The position numbers were made by a program, and so were the translations under genes. Below are positions 35,534 through 46,831 of a DNA stretch of 64,000 nt, in pieces. The stretch covers positions 55,527,581 to 55,591,580 of the forward strand of contig NC_088203.1 in the NCBI RefSeq assembly GCF_037126465.1, in the 5' to 3' direction. The DNA comes from Ornithodoros turicata. Taxonomy: Eukaryota > Arthropoda > Arachnida > Ixodida > Argasidae. The notes under the pieces were generated by a model. It was not told the origin of the DNA and did no database searches. It saw only the letters and a program-made list of their open reading frames with translations. Positions within the stretch are counted from its first letter, which is position 1. Every line of letters begins with the position of its first letter.

Positions 35534-37734
35534 GATGTCCCGAAACTATCAAATGATGTTGTTGCGGAAGAAGCAGCTTCTTCTTCGGATCCTGCTGTTA
35601 CTCCTGTTGTGGCGAAAGGCGGCTGAGCCGTCTTTACCCCGTTGGTGGGTCCGCGAAGAGTGGCTTTATCGGGGAACCGAGGGAGCCTACAACACAATGG
35701 TTAGTCCTCCACTTCTTTCCCCCCCTTTAGTATATGGTTTAGACCATGTGTGAAATAAGATATTTTCACTACTGTAGGTGCGGCGGATGCAATCCAGCGA
35801 CTCCGAACTCCATTATACATTCCTGAGGATGTCTCCGAGTAGATTCGGCCACTTACTGGGACTCCTAAAAGAAAGGCTAACAAAAAATCCTTGGGGTAGG
35901 CCAGCAATCCCCCCAGAGCAGAGGCTTGCGATTACTCTGAGGTAAGGACGGTTTCGCATACCCAATTTGGGAATTTTTATATTTTCAGAAGAATGTGTTG
36001 TGGAAAATCGTTCCAGGTACCTGGCTACTGGAGACAGTTTGAAATCATTGGCCTTCCTATTTCGTGTTGGCTTTACAACAGCCAGACGAGTGGTACTGGA
36101 GACGTGTGAGGCAATTTGGGAAGTGCTGCAACCTGTTTACTTGCCCGTAAGTTCCTTGCTCACTTACATGTCAATGATGTTATACCTCTGAAGACAGGCA
36201 GCCCCTTCAGCTAAGGCTATAAGTACCTTCTCAGTTGTTGCACTTCCCCATTTTCACCACAAGTTCACATAAACATAAAGTTTGGATGGCTTATGCACTT
36301 TCAAGTGGCACCACTGGGAACTTGTTGTCGTTGTTACTATTCAACAGCTACTTGGTATGAGACTTTTGCTTCAACCAAGCTATTTGTACTTGAAAAATCG
36401 ACTGTTCCTGCACCGACATGTTCTCCAGTGACATTACAATTAGCACTGTACTGTAAGAGTCCTCCATCCCTTTTCTTCAACCATATTCAATACCTGGATA
36501 CCATCCATGTATGCTCCTTCTTACAGGAACCAACTCGTATGACTTGGGAGAGGTCTACTGAAGGCTTTGCTGCCAGGTGGCAATTTCCAAACTGTGTCGG
36601 TGCCGTGGATGGCAAACACGTGAACATCCAGGCACCGCCACTCAGTGGATCAATGTATTACAACTACAAAGTAAGTAGTGCACAACTATAGTAGCTCCTA
36701 TCCCCATCCTTTTTTTTTTCTTCTGTCTCTAATATTACTGCTTTTAACATGTGAGCCAGAATGCTGACTACTGTTTGTTATGCTACCAGTGCATTTGACT
36801 AGCTGACTTTGCGTTTCCGTTTTTATAGCATCACTTCTCGGTCAATCTGATGGCAATAGGAGATGCTTCATATAGATTTCTTGCCGTATCCATCGGGGAC
36901 TATGGGTCTCATTCCGACGGAGGAGTCTTCAAAAACTGCCCCATTGGACTGGCGTTAGAGGCTGGGGAATTTGATCTACCCCCGCCAAGGATGCTCCCTG
37001 GAAGTACTATAAGAGTGCCATCGGTACTCGTTGGCGATGAAGCGTTTCAGCTTCGACCAGATTTTATGAGGCCCTACCCTGCTGGATGCCTTGACAGGAG
37101 CAGACGAATATTCAATTATCGACTGAGCAGGGCCAGGTCAGTCCTGAGGCTGTGTGTTTAAGGGTATAATTATACACTAATATAACCTCCTCTTACCAGA
37201 CGATGCATCGAGAATTCGTTCGGTATCCTGGCTTCTCGGTGGAGGATATTTCGGAGACCTCTCTGCCTGTATCCAGAAAATGTGACACGTGTTGTCCAGG
37301 CTTGTGTTGTGCTACACAACTATCTGCTGACTGAAGAAGATCCGACTGATCCCAGCAGTTATTGTCCTCCAGGTCATACATTCTGTCGTGCATAATTAAT
37401 TTTGCGAGAACGTCAACTCAACTTCTTTTTTGCCTGTCCGTTTGCAATGGGTGACACGTATGCAATAATTGAATTGGAACAGCTGAAAAAAAATCGTTCC
37501 TTTGCTCACGTAGGATTCGCAGATTTCACTGATGCTTCTGGTCAGGGGGTGTAAGGCAACTGGAGGCTGGATGCCAGAAACGAGCCAGCAGGTGCATTCT
37601 CAAGGGCCCATCGGTCGTCTGCCAGGAACTTTTGTCGGGATGCAGCGGAAGTCAGATTTCTCTTAACTCAGTATTTCCTCAGCGAAGCTGGCCAGGTCCC
37701 CTGGCAGTGGGACCTGCCAGGGACTAGAGTGTGA
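35534..37734 (+). CDS. Harbinger transposase (HARBI1-like nuclease), spliced
   Basis: Seven exons are readable with canonical sites: 35,534-35,699 (start uncertain, 35,391 also possible), 35,778-35,941, 36,017-36,146, 36,537-36,670, 36,839-37,136, 37,200-37,372 and 37,514-37,734. Exon 1 ends RWWVREEWLYRGTEGAYNTM. Exon 2 has FLRMSPSRF and ends EQRLAITLR, leading into YLATGDSLKSLAFLFRVG. The DDE_Tnp_4 catalytic core follows: CVGAVDGKHV (first Asp), GDYGSHSDGGVF (second Asp), VLVGDEAFQLRPDFMRPYP and FNYRLSRAR, then RCIENSFGILASRWRIF (Glu). The C-terminal exon includes GNWRLDARNEP and a VRFLLTQYFLSEAG segment. A TAA in front of GNWR (about 37,551) is the one clear lesion; otherwise the gene looks intact. 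Confidence 0.8.
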
Positions 37735-38076
37735 CGTTTTACACTAGCTACATCCATGGTTTGAATCAAAGCGGTGTGCACAGTTTATAACTTTCTGTAT
37801 ATGTCCTGATGCATGAACTTCACCTCACATCTGTGTTACTCTTAGGATCCTTTTCCATTCCCAGAACTAATGTGTGACTACATAAACTGCACACCAGCCA
37901 TCATAGCATTTGCATAGCTGAACACGACTAGTTGAGCATACAACCCGTGTGGCAGACATTGCATTGTAGCTGTATATTTCATGGCGCATCAAAATAAATC
38001 TCAATGCAAAGTGCACAGCTCAGTAACTTTACTGACTGGATCTTGTCACAACCTCGAGTTTACTTGCAGGAACATA

Positions 38077-38970
38077 CAGGGTGTTTCAAAAAACGTGTCA
38101 TTCGGACTTTATAACAAAACGGGGCGACGGAAAAATACGGGGTAAAGGGCACTTGTGTGGCAACTGAATTTGCAATCTTGCAAAAATATTTTAATTTGAT
38201 TTTAATTAACATAAATTGAATTTCGTTAATTGAACTCCAAAATTTCTCAAGTCAACCCAACGTTTTTTTGACAGAATTAGAGAGCCTGTAGCGAACTTAG
38301 TCAGATCCACCAAGAAATCCGCTCGATATTGCAAAGGGTACTGCCCAAAAAAAGTCCCGAAGTTGAGGCTTCAGAGTTTCGTGTATTCAACAGCGCACCA
38401 AATCAGTCGCAAAGATGCGCGGAGGGCAGGACATGTTCCTGCCCCCATGAAGCTAGAACAGTTTATCGCCGGACCGGCGTGCAGCACAAGACGTGCCGAT
38501 AACAAGGCGGGTGACATTCCACCATACGTTGATAAGCGGCAAACAAAAATGATTCCGCCTCTTTTTTCCCACCCTGTGTTTTTTCGACCTTCTATCTTTC
38601 ATGGGGGCAGGAGCAGTCCTCCTCTCCACGAATCTTTGCGTCTGACTTGGTGGGCCGTTTAATACCCGAAACTTGGAAGCCTCAATTTCGGGACTTTTTT
38701 TGGGCAGTTCCATTTGCAATATCGAGCGGATTTCTTAGTGGATCTGACTAAGTTCGCTACGGGCTCTCTAATTCTGTAAAAAAAACGTTAGGTTGACTTG
38801 GGAAATTTTGGAATTCAATTAAAGAAATTCAATTTATTTCAATTAAAATCAAATTAAAATATTTTTCAATGTGGCAAATTCAGTTGCCATACAAATGCCG
38901 TTTACCCTGTATTTTTCCGTCGCCCCGTTTTTTTATAAACTCCGAATGACACGTTTTTTGAAACACCCTG
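38077..38970. mobile_element. 894-bp palindromic Mariner-like MITE
   Basis: CAGGGTGTTTCAAAAAACGT at the left and its complement at the right are flanked by TA dinucleotides (38,075-38,076 and 38,971-38,972), as for Tc1/Mariner-type targets. Almost the whole element is two inverted arms of about 400 bp, including GGGCGACGGAAAAATAC, CCGCTCGATATTGCAAA and GCAGGA...CCCCCATGAA and their complements. No coding capacity. It lies between the two Harbinger genes. Confidence 0.85.
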
Positions 38971-39114
38971 TATGTTATGCAAGGTTAAAAAGTAAAAGCT
39001 GACATGCTGACTGGTTAGTATAGTAGGTGATCAAAATTAAGCTTTTCAATAAAAAACAGAAAAAAAAGAAGTCGTAGACGAAGACTGCTTGTGCAGTCAT
39101 ATGTCAGTCTTATG

Positions 39115-40374
39115 TTACTCATAAACCACAAGCTCACACTTTTTCCGTTCTTGGAATGTCTGAACTACCTGAAACATCATCAGCTCGCATTTGTGGCGTT
39201 CATCGGCAGGTAGCTCTCCCAAGAGTTGAGCGAGGTATTCACATACTGGGTTGGCTTGGCCCGAGATCTGCACCAGGCGCCTGTCAGCATCAGCGAGGCT
39301 ACTGCAGACCACTTTAATTGTCTCGTCAAATGCACTCCACTTCCTCTTCCGATGATTTGATGGCACGTTTGCTGCGCTGCTAGTAGTGGTGCCACTGTGT
39401 TGCCCAGTTCCAGCTGTACTTGTAGTAGCGTAATCGTCTGCAGCATCCCGTGTTGTTTGGGTCAGTGGGACATCATCAGCCATGCCATCATCTAGCTGCA
39501 AGCTGGTGTCAGGTGGGAAGGCAGACGTGGCGGCTGGTGGTGGCTGGCTGCCCGCTGTGCTACCGTGGCCAGACAGTGCTACCTGTGTTGCATTGCCTTG
39601 CTTCTGTGCAACATTGCACACTGCCCTATTGAAAGTGCAAGCGGTGTAAATGACAGATCCAAACAATGCGAATAAAGAACGCGAGGTCAGCTGACAGATC
39701 TGTTCCTGTGTCATGATTCATGAGAAACGCGGTGTATGGTGTTGTGTCATTCTTAGCAAGCAAGCATTCATTACAACGTGGAGAGCTGTATCCACACTAA
39801 ATTGCAATCAATGTACAAAGGTACAAATAGCCAACTTTACTTACACGCGGTGCTGAATGTTATCCTTGAGAAATATTAGCTGCTGAAAATATTTCCACTT
39901 AACGGCAGCCAGTGCACACGTAATGTCCGCTTCACCCCCGCCGCTCGTCTGTTTTCGTGCTTCTTTGTAGCTTCTCCGAAATTGGTCCCCGAGCGTCTTC
40001 CACATGAGTTTGCATTTGCTTTCTTCAACAGCCAAAAAAAAAAAAAAAAAGAATAGGCATTAGTCACCACGTAAACTGCAGCGTTTCAACGGGCAGAACA
40101 GTTGGATCTCAGTTTGTTCTCAAGCTATTGTGTACAAGCACGAAAGAGAACTTTTAAAACTCTCAAATCGCAACTCACCGTCCTCCTTCATTGCGTCCGC
40201 AACTTCGCTCCACAACACCCGAGCAAGATTTCGGTTGCTGTGTTCGGGGTGACGTTTGTTCCATAGAGGTTCCCGACAACGCACAAGTTCAATAAGAAAC
40301 TCTTTTTCGTCGGCGAGTTCGCTCTCATGTTCGGACTGCTCAGCAGCCTGCGAACCACACGGATCGACGTCCAT
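39115..40374 (-). CDS. Harbinger-associated MADF (Myb/SANT-like) protein
   Basis: Three minus-strand exons are readable: 40,374-40,179, about 40,025-39,845 and about 39,604-39,115. From the ATG at 40,374 (MDVDPCGSQ) the first exon contains DEKEFLIELVRCREPLWNKR and NLARVLWSEVADAMKEDG. The second continues CKLMWKTLGDQFRRSYKEAR and WKYFQQLIFLKDNIQ. Together they form a MADF DNA-binding domain (about 85 residues). The last exon is Ser/Thr-rich with a basic NHRKRKWSAF patch and ends in a BESS-like CELMMFQVVQTFQERK helix. In Harbinger elements this second protein is known to help import the transposase and bind the element ends. A longer 5' extension to 40,635 is open but overlaps the terminal repeat. 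Confidence 0.7.
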
Positions 40375-40650
40375 GCTTGTTGCGCGCCAAAACACGGGAC
40401 ACGGGTGTTTGCCCTCTCCACCCTTTCCCTTGCCCACGCGTTCAACGTTCAGTTCTTGTTTCACGCCGTCAAATCTAGCTGGCTTTGTCAAACAACAGGC
40501 AACGATGCTTAGCGACATGCTACAAATATCTACTGGAAGTAGATGCAGAAATATTGAGCCGCGACAAAGCTTTTTTGACGCTCGCGTGGCGGCGGTGACG
40601 TCGATTTTGTCGCTTCTCGCGTGTATCTGCCGCATGTCGCTTGTTATGGG

Positions 40651-41357
40651 ATTCGGGCTTTACAAGGACGCCTTTTGAACAACTGTTCTTAAACAAGTCT
40701 TCAGTCGTTCCTCCTTTTAGCATGCGAGTTTTACGAGAAGTTGAATTTTATGATTTTACCCACTACAACACTCCGCTTTTGCAATCTGGTGGGAGCCTGC
40801 CTCCATGGCAACCACCACCACATTCCAGCTCTTCACTGACCAAATACAGAAAAAGCTATACCTCCACGGCTGTGCTGCAGCAGGAGTTCGAGGGTTTAAG
40901 AGAAAGCCTTGGAAAACACGTGGCGTTTTACACGGACGGATCGAAGACTAATGCTGGTGTATCTTGCGCCATGGTAACTGGGACAGTCACAATAACTCAC
41001 CGTTTACACAAAGTCATGTCGATATTCAGTGCAGAGGTTTATGCGATCATCATAACACTCAACTACATTTTACAACATTGCATTGTGTCATCAATCATCT
41101 ATACAGATTCCCTCAGCTCTTTGCAGGCAATGTGATCAGCCCCAAAAAAAAAAAAAAAATATTGTGCAGCGAGCACGACGTGTAGCTAATACAATTACTA
41201 ACAGGGGCTATCGTTTAACCCTTTGCTGGGTGCCAAGCCACGTGGGCATACAGGGTAACGAAAATGCGGATCGTGCTACATAACAGTCAGCTGACATAAC
41301 AGTCTCTGATGTCCCTGTTCAAGACCTCAGGTTATTTTTGATGACTGATATCAACAT
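40651..41357 (+). pseudogene. LINE D, right part (RNase H region)
   Basis: Continues LINE D after the Harbinger insertion: FEQLFLNKSSVVPPFSMRVL, then RNase H motifs AFYTDGSKTNAGVSCAM, FSAEVYAI and YTDSLSSLQAM. A poly-A run at 41,146-41,159 shifts the frame before LCWVPSHVGIQGNENADRAT. Similarity to the other LINEs ends at about 41,357 (DINMKC), so the C-terminal finger, 3' hairpin and tail are absent; the copy is truncated at both ends. Confidence 0.8.
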
Positions 41358-41369
41358 GAAATGTGAAAA

Positions 41370-41903
41370 AACGTCTTTGGAGCGCAGGTGCTTGTAGTGT
41401 GCTGGGCTCTTTATCCTCATCAGAAGGCACTCGTACACCCATTCCAAAGTGTAGCGACGGCCTTGTTGACTCTCCCTTTGGCATTTGCAAAACATTGCCT
41501 GACTGCTTCTTTCTGACTATTAGACAAATAAGTTAATGCAGCTTCCGTAGTTCCATGACTTTCTGATCTAATTTACGACGTGGTTAAAAAAAAAAAAATT
41601 AGAAAGCCTGTTTAATATCTCCTTTTTGGTGCTGCTTTTGTTGTATAGGTCTAAAAAATCAACAAAGTGAGGTGGCAAGCATATATTACTGTTTTCCGAA
41701 GGCGTATTCTCAGCTGGTTCAACTTCTTTCTAGAGGATTTCGGTGGTCGTCGCTGTCCAGATTTCACTTAATGTTTTCGTCGCCGCATTGTGTTTTTCTG
41801 TTTAGTGGTGTCTAGCCGACAATAGATGCATCTGTCGATTTTTGGTCCTCTTGAGGTGCTCTCCACTCCCATGTAGTACCCTGTGCACTTTTCTGAAATC
41901 CTT
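41370..41903 (-). pseudogene. THAP/P-element-like transposase, middle segment
   Basis: Two minus-strand coding islands lie here. At 41,903-41,782, after an acceptor TTTCAG, the reading is KCTGYYMGVES...RCIYCRLDTTKQ...MRRRKH, with a CX..CX2C pattern. At 41,457-41,370 the reading is GRRYTLEWVYECLLMRIKSP followed by AHYKHLRSKD, the 'RRY...W..ECLLLRI.SP..Y..LR' helical motif found in P-element/THAP9-type transposases. These follow in order after the fragments at 44,553-45,066 and 59,212-59,413. Intervening poly-T (41,586-41,597) and stops make it defective. The DDE catalytic part is not found; LINE D occupies the following sequence. Confidence 0.6.
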
Positions 41904-42017
41904 TGAAATTAAGCACTCATTAATATCTCATATCAAGATTGAGTACAAGCAAAAGTCAGCACATTAACATCCCGTGATGTTCTGTAAAATATTACGAGAC
42001 CTTAATTACCCACCTGT

Positions 42018-44552
42018 AGGCATAGGTGGGCATTTTGGTGAAACCTCACTCGCCCTCACCCTCACGGCCCTCACGGGCACATGCCCTCAATCGCCCTCAC
42101 CCTCACCGCCCTCACGAGCACGGGCCCTCACTCGCCCTCACCCTCACGGCCCTCACAAACACATGCCCTCAATCGCCCTCACCCTCACCGCCCTCACGAG
42201 CAAAGGCCCTCACTCGCCCTCACCCTCACGGCGCTCACAAACGCAAGCCCTGAGGGTCTTACCCCCATAACGTCTCCTGTGAGTGCACTCATGAGGTTGT
42301 GCCCCTCATGAGACCTCCTGTGAGTGCACCCATGGGGTCTGAGGGGCGCCAGGTCTCTGTGAGTGAAGTCACTGGTGAGGCCAGTATGAGGGCATTCAGA
42401 AATGAGGTCAAATGACGCATGATGTGGTTCCAGCGACACAACCACTGGCTGTGTACACTTTAAAGGGCTGGTGTGCACGCGTATTTAGCAATTTCGTCTA
42501 CGTCGCGCTCGGAACACAGCAAAGCGTCCTGAGCTGACTGATTACTTGGCGATATGGTTCCAGCGACCCAACTACAGGCAGGGTGCACTTTAAAGGGCTG
42601 GTGTGCCCGTTTTTAGCAATTTCATCTACGTCGCGCTGAGAACACAGCAAAGCGTCCTGAGCTGACTGATTACTTGGTGATATGGTTCCAGTGACCGAAC
42701 TACCGGCAGGGTGCACTTTAAAGGGCTAGTGTGCCCGTTTTTAGCAATTTCGTCTACGTCGCGCTGGGAACATAGCACATCGTCCTGAGCTGACTGATTA
42801 GTTGGCGATATGGTTCCATCGACCCATATAGAGGCAGGGTACACTTTAAAGGGCTGGTGTGCACGTTTTTACCAATTTCGTCTTTGTTGCGCTGGGAACA
42901 CAGCAAAGCCTCCTGAGCTGACTGATTACTTCGTGATATGGTTCCAGCGACCCAACTACCGAGAGCGTGCGCTTTAAAGGGCAGGTGCGCCGGTTTTTAG
43001 CAATTTCGTCTATGTCGCGCTAGGAACACAACAAAGCCCAGGACACTTGGCTGTGTTCCCAGCGCAGCATAGACGAAATTGGTAAAAACGGGCACACCAG
43101 CCCTTTAAAGCGCACTCTGCCTGTAGTTGGGTCGCTGGACCCATATCGCCAAGTAATCAGTCAGCTCAGGACGCTTTGCTGTGTTCCCAGCGCAACATAG
43201 ACGAAATTGGTAAAAACTTGCACACCAGCTCTTTAAAGTGCACGCTGCAGGTAGTTGTGGATCGCTGGAACCATGTCACCAAGTAATCATTCAGCCAAGA
43301 CGCTTTGCTCTGTTCCCAGCGCGACATATACGAAACTGCTAAAAACGGGCACACCAGCTCTTTAAAGTGCACACTGCGTGTAGGTGGGTCGATGGAACCA
43401 TATCACCAAGTAATCAAACAGCTCAGGCGGCTTTGCTGTGTTCCCAGCACGACATAGACGAAATTGGTAAAAACGTGCACACCAGCCCTTTAAAGTGCAT
43501 CATGCCTGTAGTTGGGTCGCTGGAACCATATCACCAAGTAATCAGTCAACTCAGGACACGTGGCTGTGTTCCCAGCGCGACGTAGACGAAACTGCTAGAA
43601 ACGGGCACACCAGCCCTTTAAAGTGCACCCTGCCGGTAGTTGGGTGGCTGGAACCATGTCACCAAGTAATCAGTCAGTCAAGACGGTCTGCTCTGTTCTC
43701 AGCGCGACATATACGAAACTGCTAAAAACGGGCACACCAGCCCTTTAAAGTGCACATTGCGTGTAGTTGGGTCGATGGAACCATATCTTCAAGTAATCAG
43801 TCAGCTCAGGACGCTTTGCTCTCTTCCCAGCGCGACATAGACGAAATTGCTGAAAACGGGCACACCAGCCCTTTAAAGTGCACACTGCGTGTAGTTGGGT
43901 TGCTGGAACCATATCACCAACTAATCCGTCAGCTCAGGACGCTTTGCTGTGTTTCCAGCGCGACGTAAACGAAATTGCTAAAAACGGGCACATCAGCCCT
44001 TTAAAGTGCACACTGCGTCTAGTTAGGTCGCTGGAACCAATTCACCAACTTATCCGTCAGTTCAGGGCGCTTGGCTGTGTTCCCAGCGCGACGTAGACGA
44101 AATTGCTAAAAACGGGAACACCAGCCCTTTAAAGTACACTCTGCCGGTAGCTGGATCGCTGGAACCATATCACTAGTGCCTTCATAATTTGCCCACGTCT
44201 CGTAAGCGTCATTTAACCTAATTTCTGAATGCACTCATACTGACCTCACACCCCTCAGGCCTCACCAGTGACTTCACTCACACAGACCTGGCGCCCCTCA
44301 GACCTCATGAGTGCACTCACAGGAGGTCTCATGAGGGGCAAAACCTCATGAGTGCACTCACAGGAGACTTCGTGAGGGTAAGACCTCATGAGTGCACCCA
44401 CAGGAGGCCTTATGAGGGTAAGAACCTCATGAGTGCACTCACGGATGGCCTGATCGCGGGCTTGCCCTCACTCACCCTCCTCTCAAAGGCGTGAGGTGAG
44501 GGTGAGGGGCACTCATGAGGGCCCTCATGAGTGAGTTCGCCCAGCTATGCCT
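42018..44552. mobile_element. Foldback element with 128-bp tandem-repeat arms
   Basis: Outer ends AGGCATAGGTGGGCA (left) and TCGCCCAGCTATGCCT (right) are inverted. Inside them are CCCTCAC-rich (left, 42,040-42,290) and GAGTGCACTCA(C/T)AGGAG-rich (42,280-42,420 and 44,230-44,530) stretches. The core is an array of about 128-bp units with TTTAGCAATTTCGTCTACGT and CACTTTAAAGGGCTGGTGTG, about five in one orientation (42,420-43,035) and nine in the opposite orientation (43,040-44,170). The several 60-100 codon frames here follow the repeat period and are not genes. It separates two parts of the THAP-type gene; no clear target duplication was seen. Confidence 0.8.
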
Positions 44553-45066
44553 GAAGGACCCCTTGACACCAGGGCACACACAAGCCTCATCGATGGTTTT
44601 CAAAATTGATGTCACCTTTGAACTGCTTTCCACTGCTTTCTTTCCACTTCTTTCTGGCATTTGAACAGACCTTTCATTGAAAAAGACTAAAATTTCAAGG
44701 TCAGCCTTCACAATGATACGTTTTGTCGCGTTGAACATATCATTGACGTAAACAAAGGCAATGATTTTTTTCTTCACATCAATTGAAGTTGCCCACTGAG
44801 AGTTAGGTTTCTCTATCTCTGTCACTTCATCTAATAGTTTTGTGAAGGTGTCGTGTTCATCTTGATTGATTGGTGCAGGCGTTGTCACATCCAAGAGATT
44901 GTGCTCATCAGCTGTCGGGACAGGGAACTGGTGGTTGTGGTGGGAACAGCCCGGCTGCGGCTCGTCACTTGGTCCACGCGCACGCTTTACAGGCACAGGT
45001 CTTTCAGCTGGAGCATTTTGTTTGCCTTCTTTCCGTTTACTTTCCGAGGAATTCGGAAAGAGACAT
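44553..45066 (-). pseudogene. THAP/P-element-like gene, linker segment
   Basis: Minus-strand frame runs uninterrupted from the Polinton edge (45,066) to the foldback edge. It encodes LFPNSSESKRKEGKQN, VPVKRARGPSDEPQPGCSHH, then an acidic, helical region with LDEVTEIEKPNSQWATSI and KADLEILVFFNERS. It continues the reading frame of the THAP exon on the far side of the Polinton (59,212-59,413): the 6-bp AGACAT duplication lies inside a codon series that is continuous when one copy is counted. Typical linker of THAP-domain transposases: basic then coiled. Confidence 0.65.
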
Positions 45067-45717
45067 AGTAGTGGTATATATTAGATCTTATAACAATGGG
45101 CCGCTCAGGTTACATGCGACACGCACACGCACGATAAGATATATCAGAAAACAATGGAAATCATGTATCGATAGTGTGAACAATGGGTTCCCAGGTTTCA
45201 ATAACATGCGCCGCCAGGATAAGGTAACGGTTAACTCAGGTAAACAATGGGAACTCACGTGTCGATAGTGTTTGATGAGCACCTGGATGCACGTTTAATG
45301 ACATTTAATAACACGCAATGACATGTAATAACGCACAATGACATGTAATAACACGCAAATGACATGTAATAACACACAAATGACATTTAATAACAGGCAA
45401 TAACATCTGATGACATTTAATAGTATTTTTCCGATCGGGTTGACGTCAGTCCGTCACCTAGTTTGGTTGCCGCGTCAGAGCGCCAGGTAGTTTCGGTTCC
45501 CACCAAGCGCCCTCTAGTTTTCAAGCTTTGGCCGTCTGTAGTTTCGGTTTCGGTTTTAAATGAATGGACGCCAAGCTTGGTTGCTCCACGTGTAGTTCTG
45601 GTTTCAGTTTCGAATTCCTAGGTGTTGCCAGATGCCCTCTGGTTTCAAGCTATTGACCGACTGTAATTTCGGTTTCAAACCGCAGCACGCTAGTTTCGCT
45701 GTGACAACGTCAACGCA
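45067..45717. repeat. Polinton left terminal inverted repeat (651 bp)
   Basis: Matches the complement of 58,474-59,206. The left arm has an extra ACGCAC-type hexamer near 45,120 and lacks an 88-bp duplication present on the right. At about 45,293-45,425 it contains five to six 20-24 bp repeats of the form TAATAACACGCAATGACATG. From 45,470 to 45,700 it has several GTTTCGGTTTC / CTCTAGTTTTCAAGCTTTGG motifs arranged as diverged repeats. Terminal repeats of this kind are thought to be the protein-primed replication ends. Confidence 0.92.
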
Positions 45718-45778
45718 TTTTCTGGCGATATAAATTAAGCGTACGCGTAGAAATTTCATCAGAAAAAGAAAAAAAAAC
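45718..45778 (+). promoter_or_regulatory. TATA-type promoter of the capsid block
   Basis: GCGATATAAATTAAGC places a TATA-like box at about 45,727-45,735, roughly 45 bases before the penton ATG. The start has a fair context (AAAACATGG). It lies just inside the left terminal repeat, so the capsid block would be read from the left end inward. Inferred from sequence only. Confidence 0.5.
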
Positions 45779-46831
45779 ATGGTTGACCAGTTCTATGTGA
45801 ACCTGCTCTCAAATGCATCTTTGGATGTGTTTCCCGACAACACAATGAGCAAGTTCCGAGTAAAGCTAGCCCATCCACAGACGTTGGAGGGTAGGTGGGA
45901 GGCCGCTTTAACAGAAATCAACATCCCTTTTGCGATTAAAAATGTAACTGACACAGTCAATAGTATATCGGAAACGACATTCCTTGGTTCTACGATTGAA
46001 GCAACAGAGAAGGTCAAGTTCAACGCTAATGAAAACATTCTCTTGTCTTTGAGACAATTTTTAGCAAAACATTTGCAGCATAAGACAAGAATTATACGTG
46101 GTAGCGGTCATTATGAGATACAACTTCCTCTGAACTATGGTTTGGAAATTAGCGCAACTCTTGCCGCTAAGCTTGGCATGGCTGAAAAGATAATCGGCTG
46201 TGGAGAGTTGGACAGAGGGTCACCCGTGAAGCTACTCAAATACCAGGTGGATACGGAAGAAACGATTAACATAGTTACCTATCGTTCACGAACGGTAAAG
46301 TATGAAGTTCCAGAAGGCTACTACGAATCGGGGAAGGACCTCGTTAATTCCATTAACCATGCCTATCGAACAAAACTTCATTTGTCGCAAGATGCTCGTC
46401 TCCTCGTATGTAACCCATACAACGGAATTTGTCACCTGGAACGCATGAACGATGGCTATGTGACCTTTCATCCTTATTTGGCTTTGATGTTGGGCTTCGG
46501 AAAGAGGACAACTTTCTCAAGTTATGCAGTCGCCGAACGAGACGTTTGTCTATTCCCTGCTCAAAACTATATTTTCATATACTGCGATGTCATCGAGAAC
46601 GAATTTGTGGGTGACGTGACAGCACCACTTCTTCGATCGATACCATTCAGAGTCCAGGGTAGGAATGATGTGATGTCTTATTTATTCACAAACCTGTACT
46701 ATAAATATGTATCTGCGAAGGAATTGACAACCATTCAAATCGAGTTGGCAAACGAGATAGGTGATTTCATTCCATTCATTTCTGGCTCTGGACGTGTCGG
46801 GTTGACGATCCACCTACGTAAATGTATATAA
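45779..46831 (+). CDS. Polinton penton (minor capsid) protein
   Basis: 350 residues from ATG 45,779. The start FYVNLLSNASLDVFPDNTMS and following KLAHPQTLEGRWEAALTEI form the conserved N-terminal signature of the Polinton/adintovirus penton-type protein ('FY..L.SN.S...FP.N....F...L..P..L.G.WE.AL.EI'). Predicted to form the single jelly-roll vertex capsomer of the virion. It is full length for the family. It overlaps the next gene by 10 bases. No lesions were seen. Confidence 0.85.
   Translation: MVDQFYVNLLSNASLDVFPDNTMSKFRVKLAHPQTLEGRWEAALTEINIPFAIKNVTDTVNSISETTFLGSTIEATEKVKFNANENILLSLRQFLAKHLQHKTRIIRGSGHYEIQLPLNYGLEISATLAAKLGMAEKIIGCGELDRGSPVKLLKYQVDTEETINIVTYRSRTVKYEVPEGYYESGKDLVNSINHAYRTKLHLSQDARLLVCNPYNGICHLERMNDGYVTFHPYLALMLGFGKRTTFSSYAVAERDVCLFPAQNYIFIYCDVIENEFVGDVTAPLLRSIPFRVQGRNDVMSYLFTNLYYKYVSAKELTTIQIELANEIGDFIPFISGSGRVGLTIHLRKCI

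Larger units (their letters stand above)
35188..40650. mobile_element. PIF/Harbinger DNA transposon with two genes
   Basis: A 5463-bp element with inverted ends CCCATAACAAGCGAC (35,188) and GTCGCTTGTTATGGG (40,650) is inserted in LINE D. It carries a plus-strand spliced DDE transposase and a minus-strand MADF-domain protein, the two-gene set of PIF/Harbinger elements. Flanks read ...GCGGAT at the left and ATTCGG... at the right, so only AT is shared directly next to the ends rather than the usual 3-bp TWA. An 894-bp palindrome is inserted between the two genes. Confidence 0.85.

Noticed and set aside
42026..42311. Open frames rich in Ser-Pro-His from the CCCTCAC repeat
   Set aside because: Products of a simple repeat inside the foldback element; open in three frames because of composition.
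43367..44096. Several 72-codon frames repeating the same peptide
   Set aside because: They follow the 128-bp repeat units and alternate strands with the arms, so they are repeat artefacts.
42018..44552. CRISPR-like array of regular repeats
   Set aside because: Whole 128-bp units repeat without unique spacers, orientation inverts at the centre, and the context is eukaryotic.
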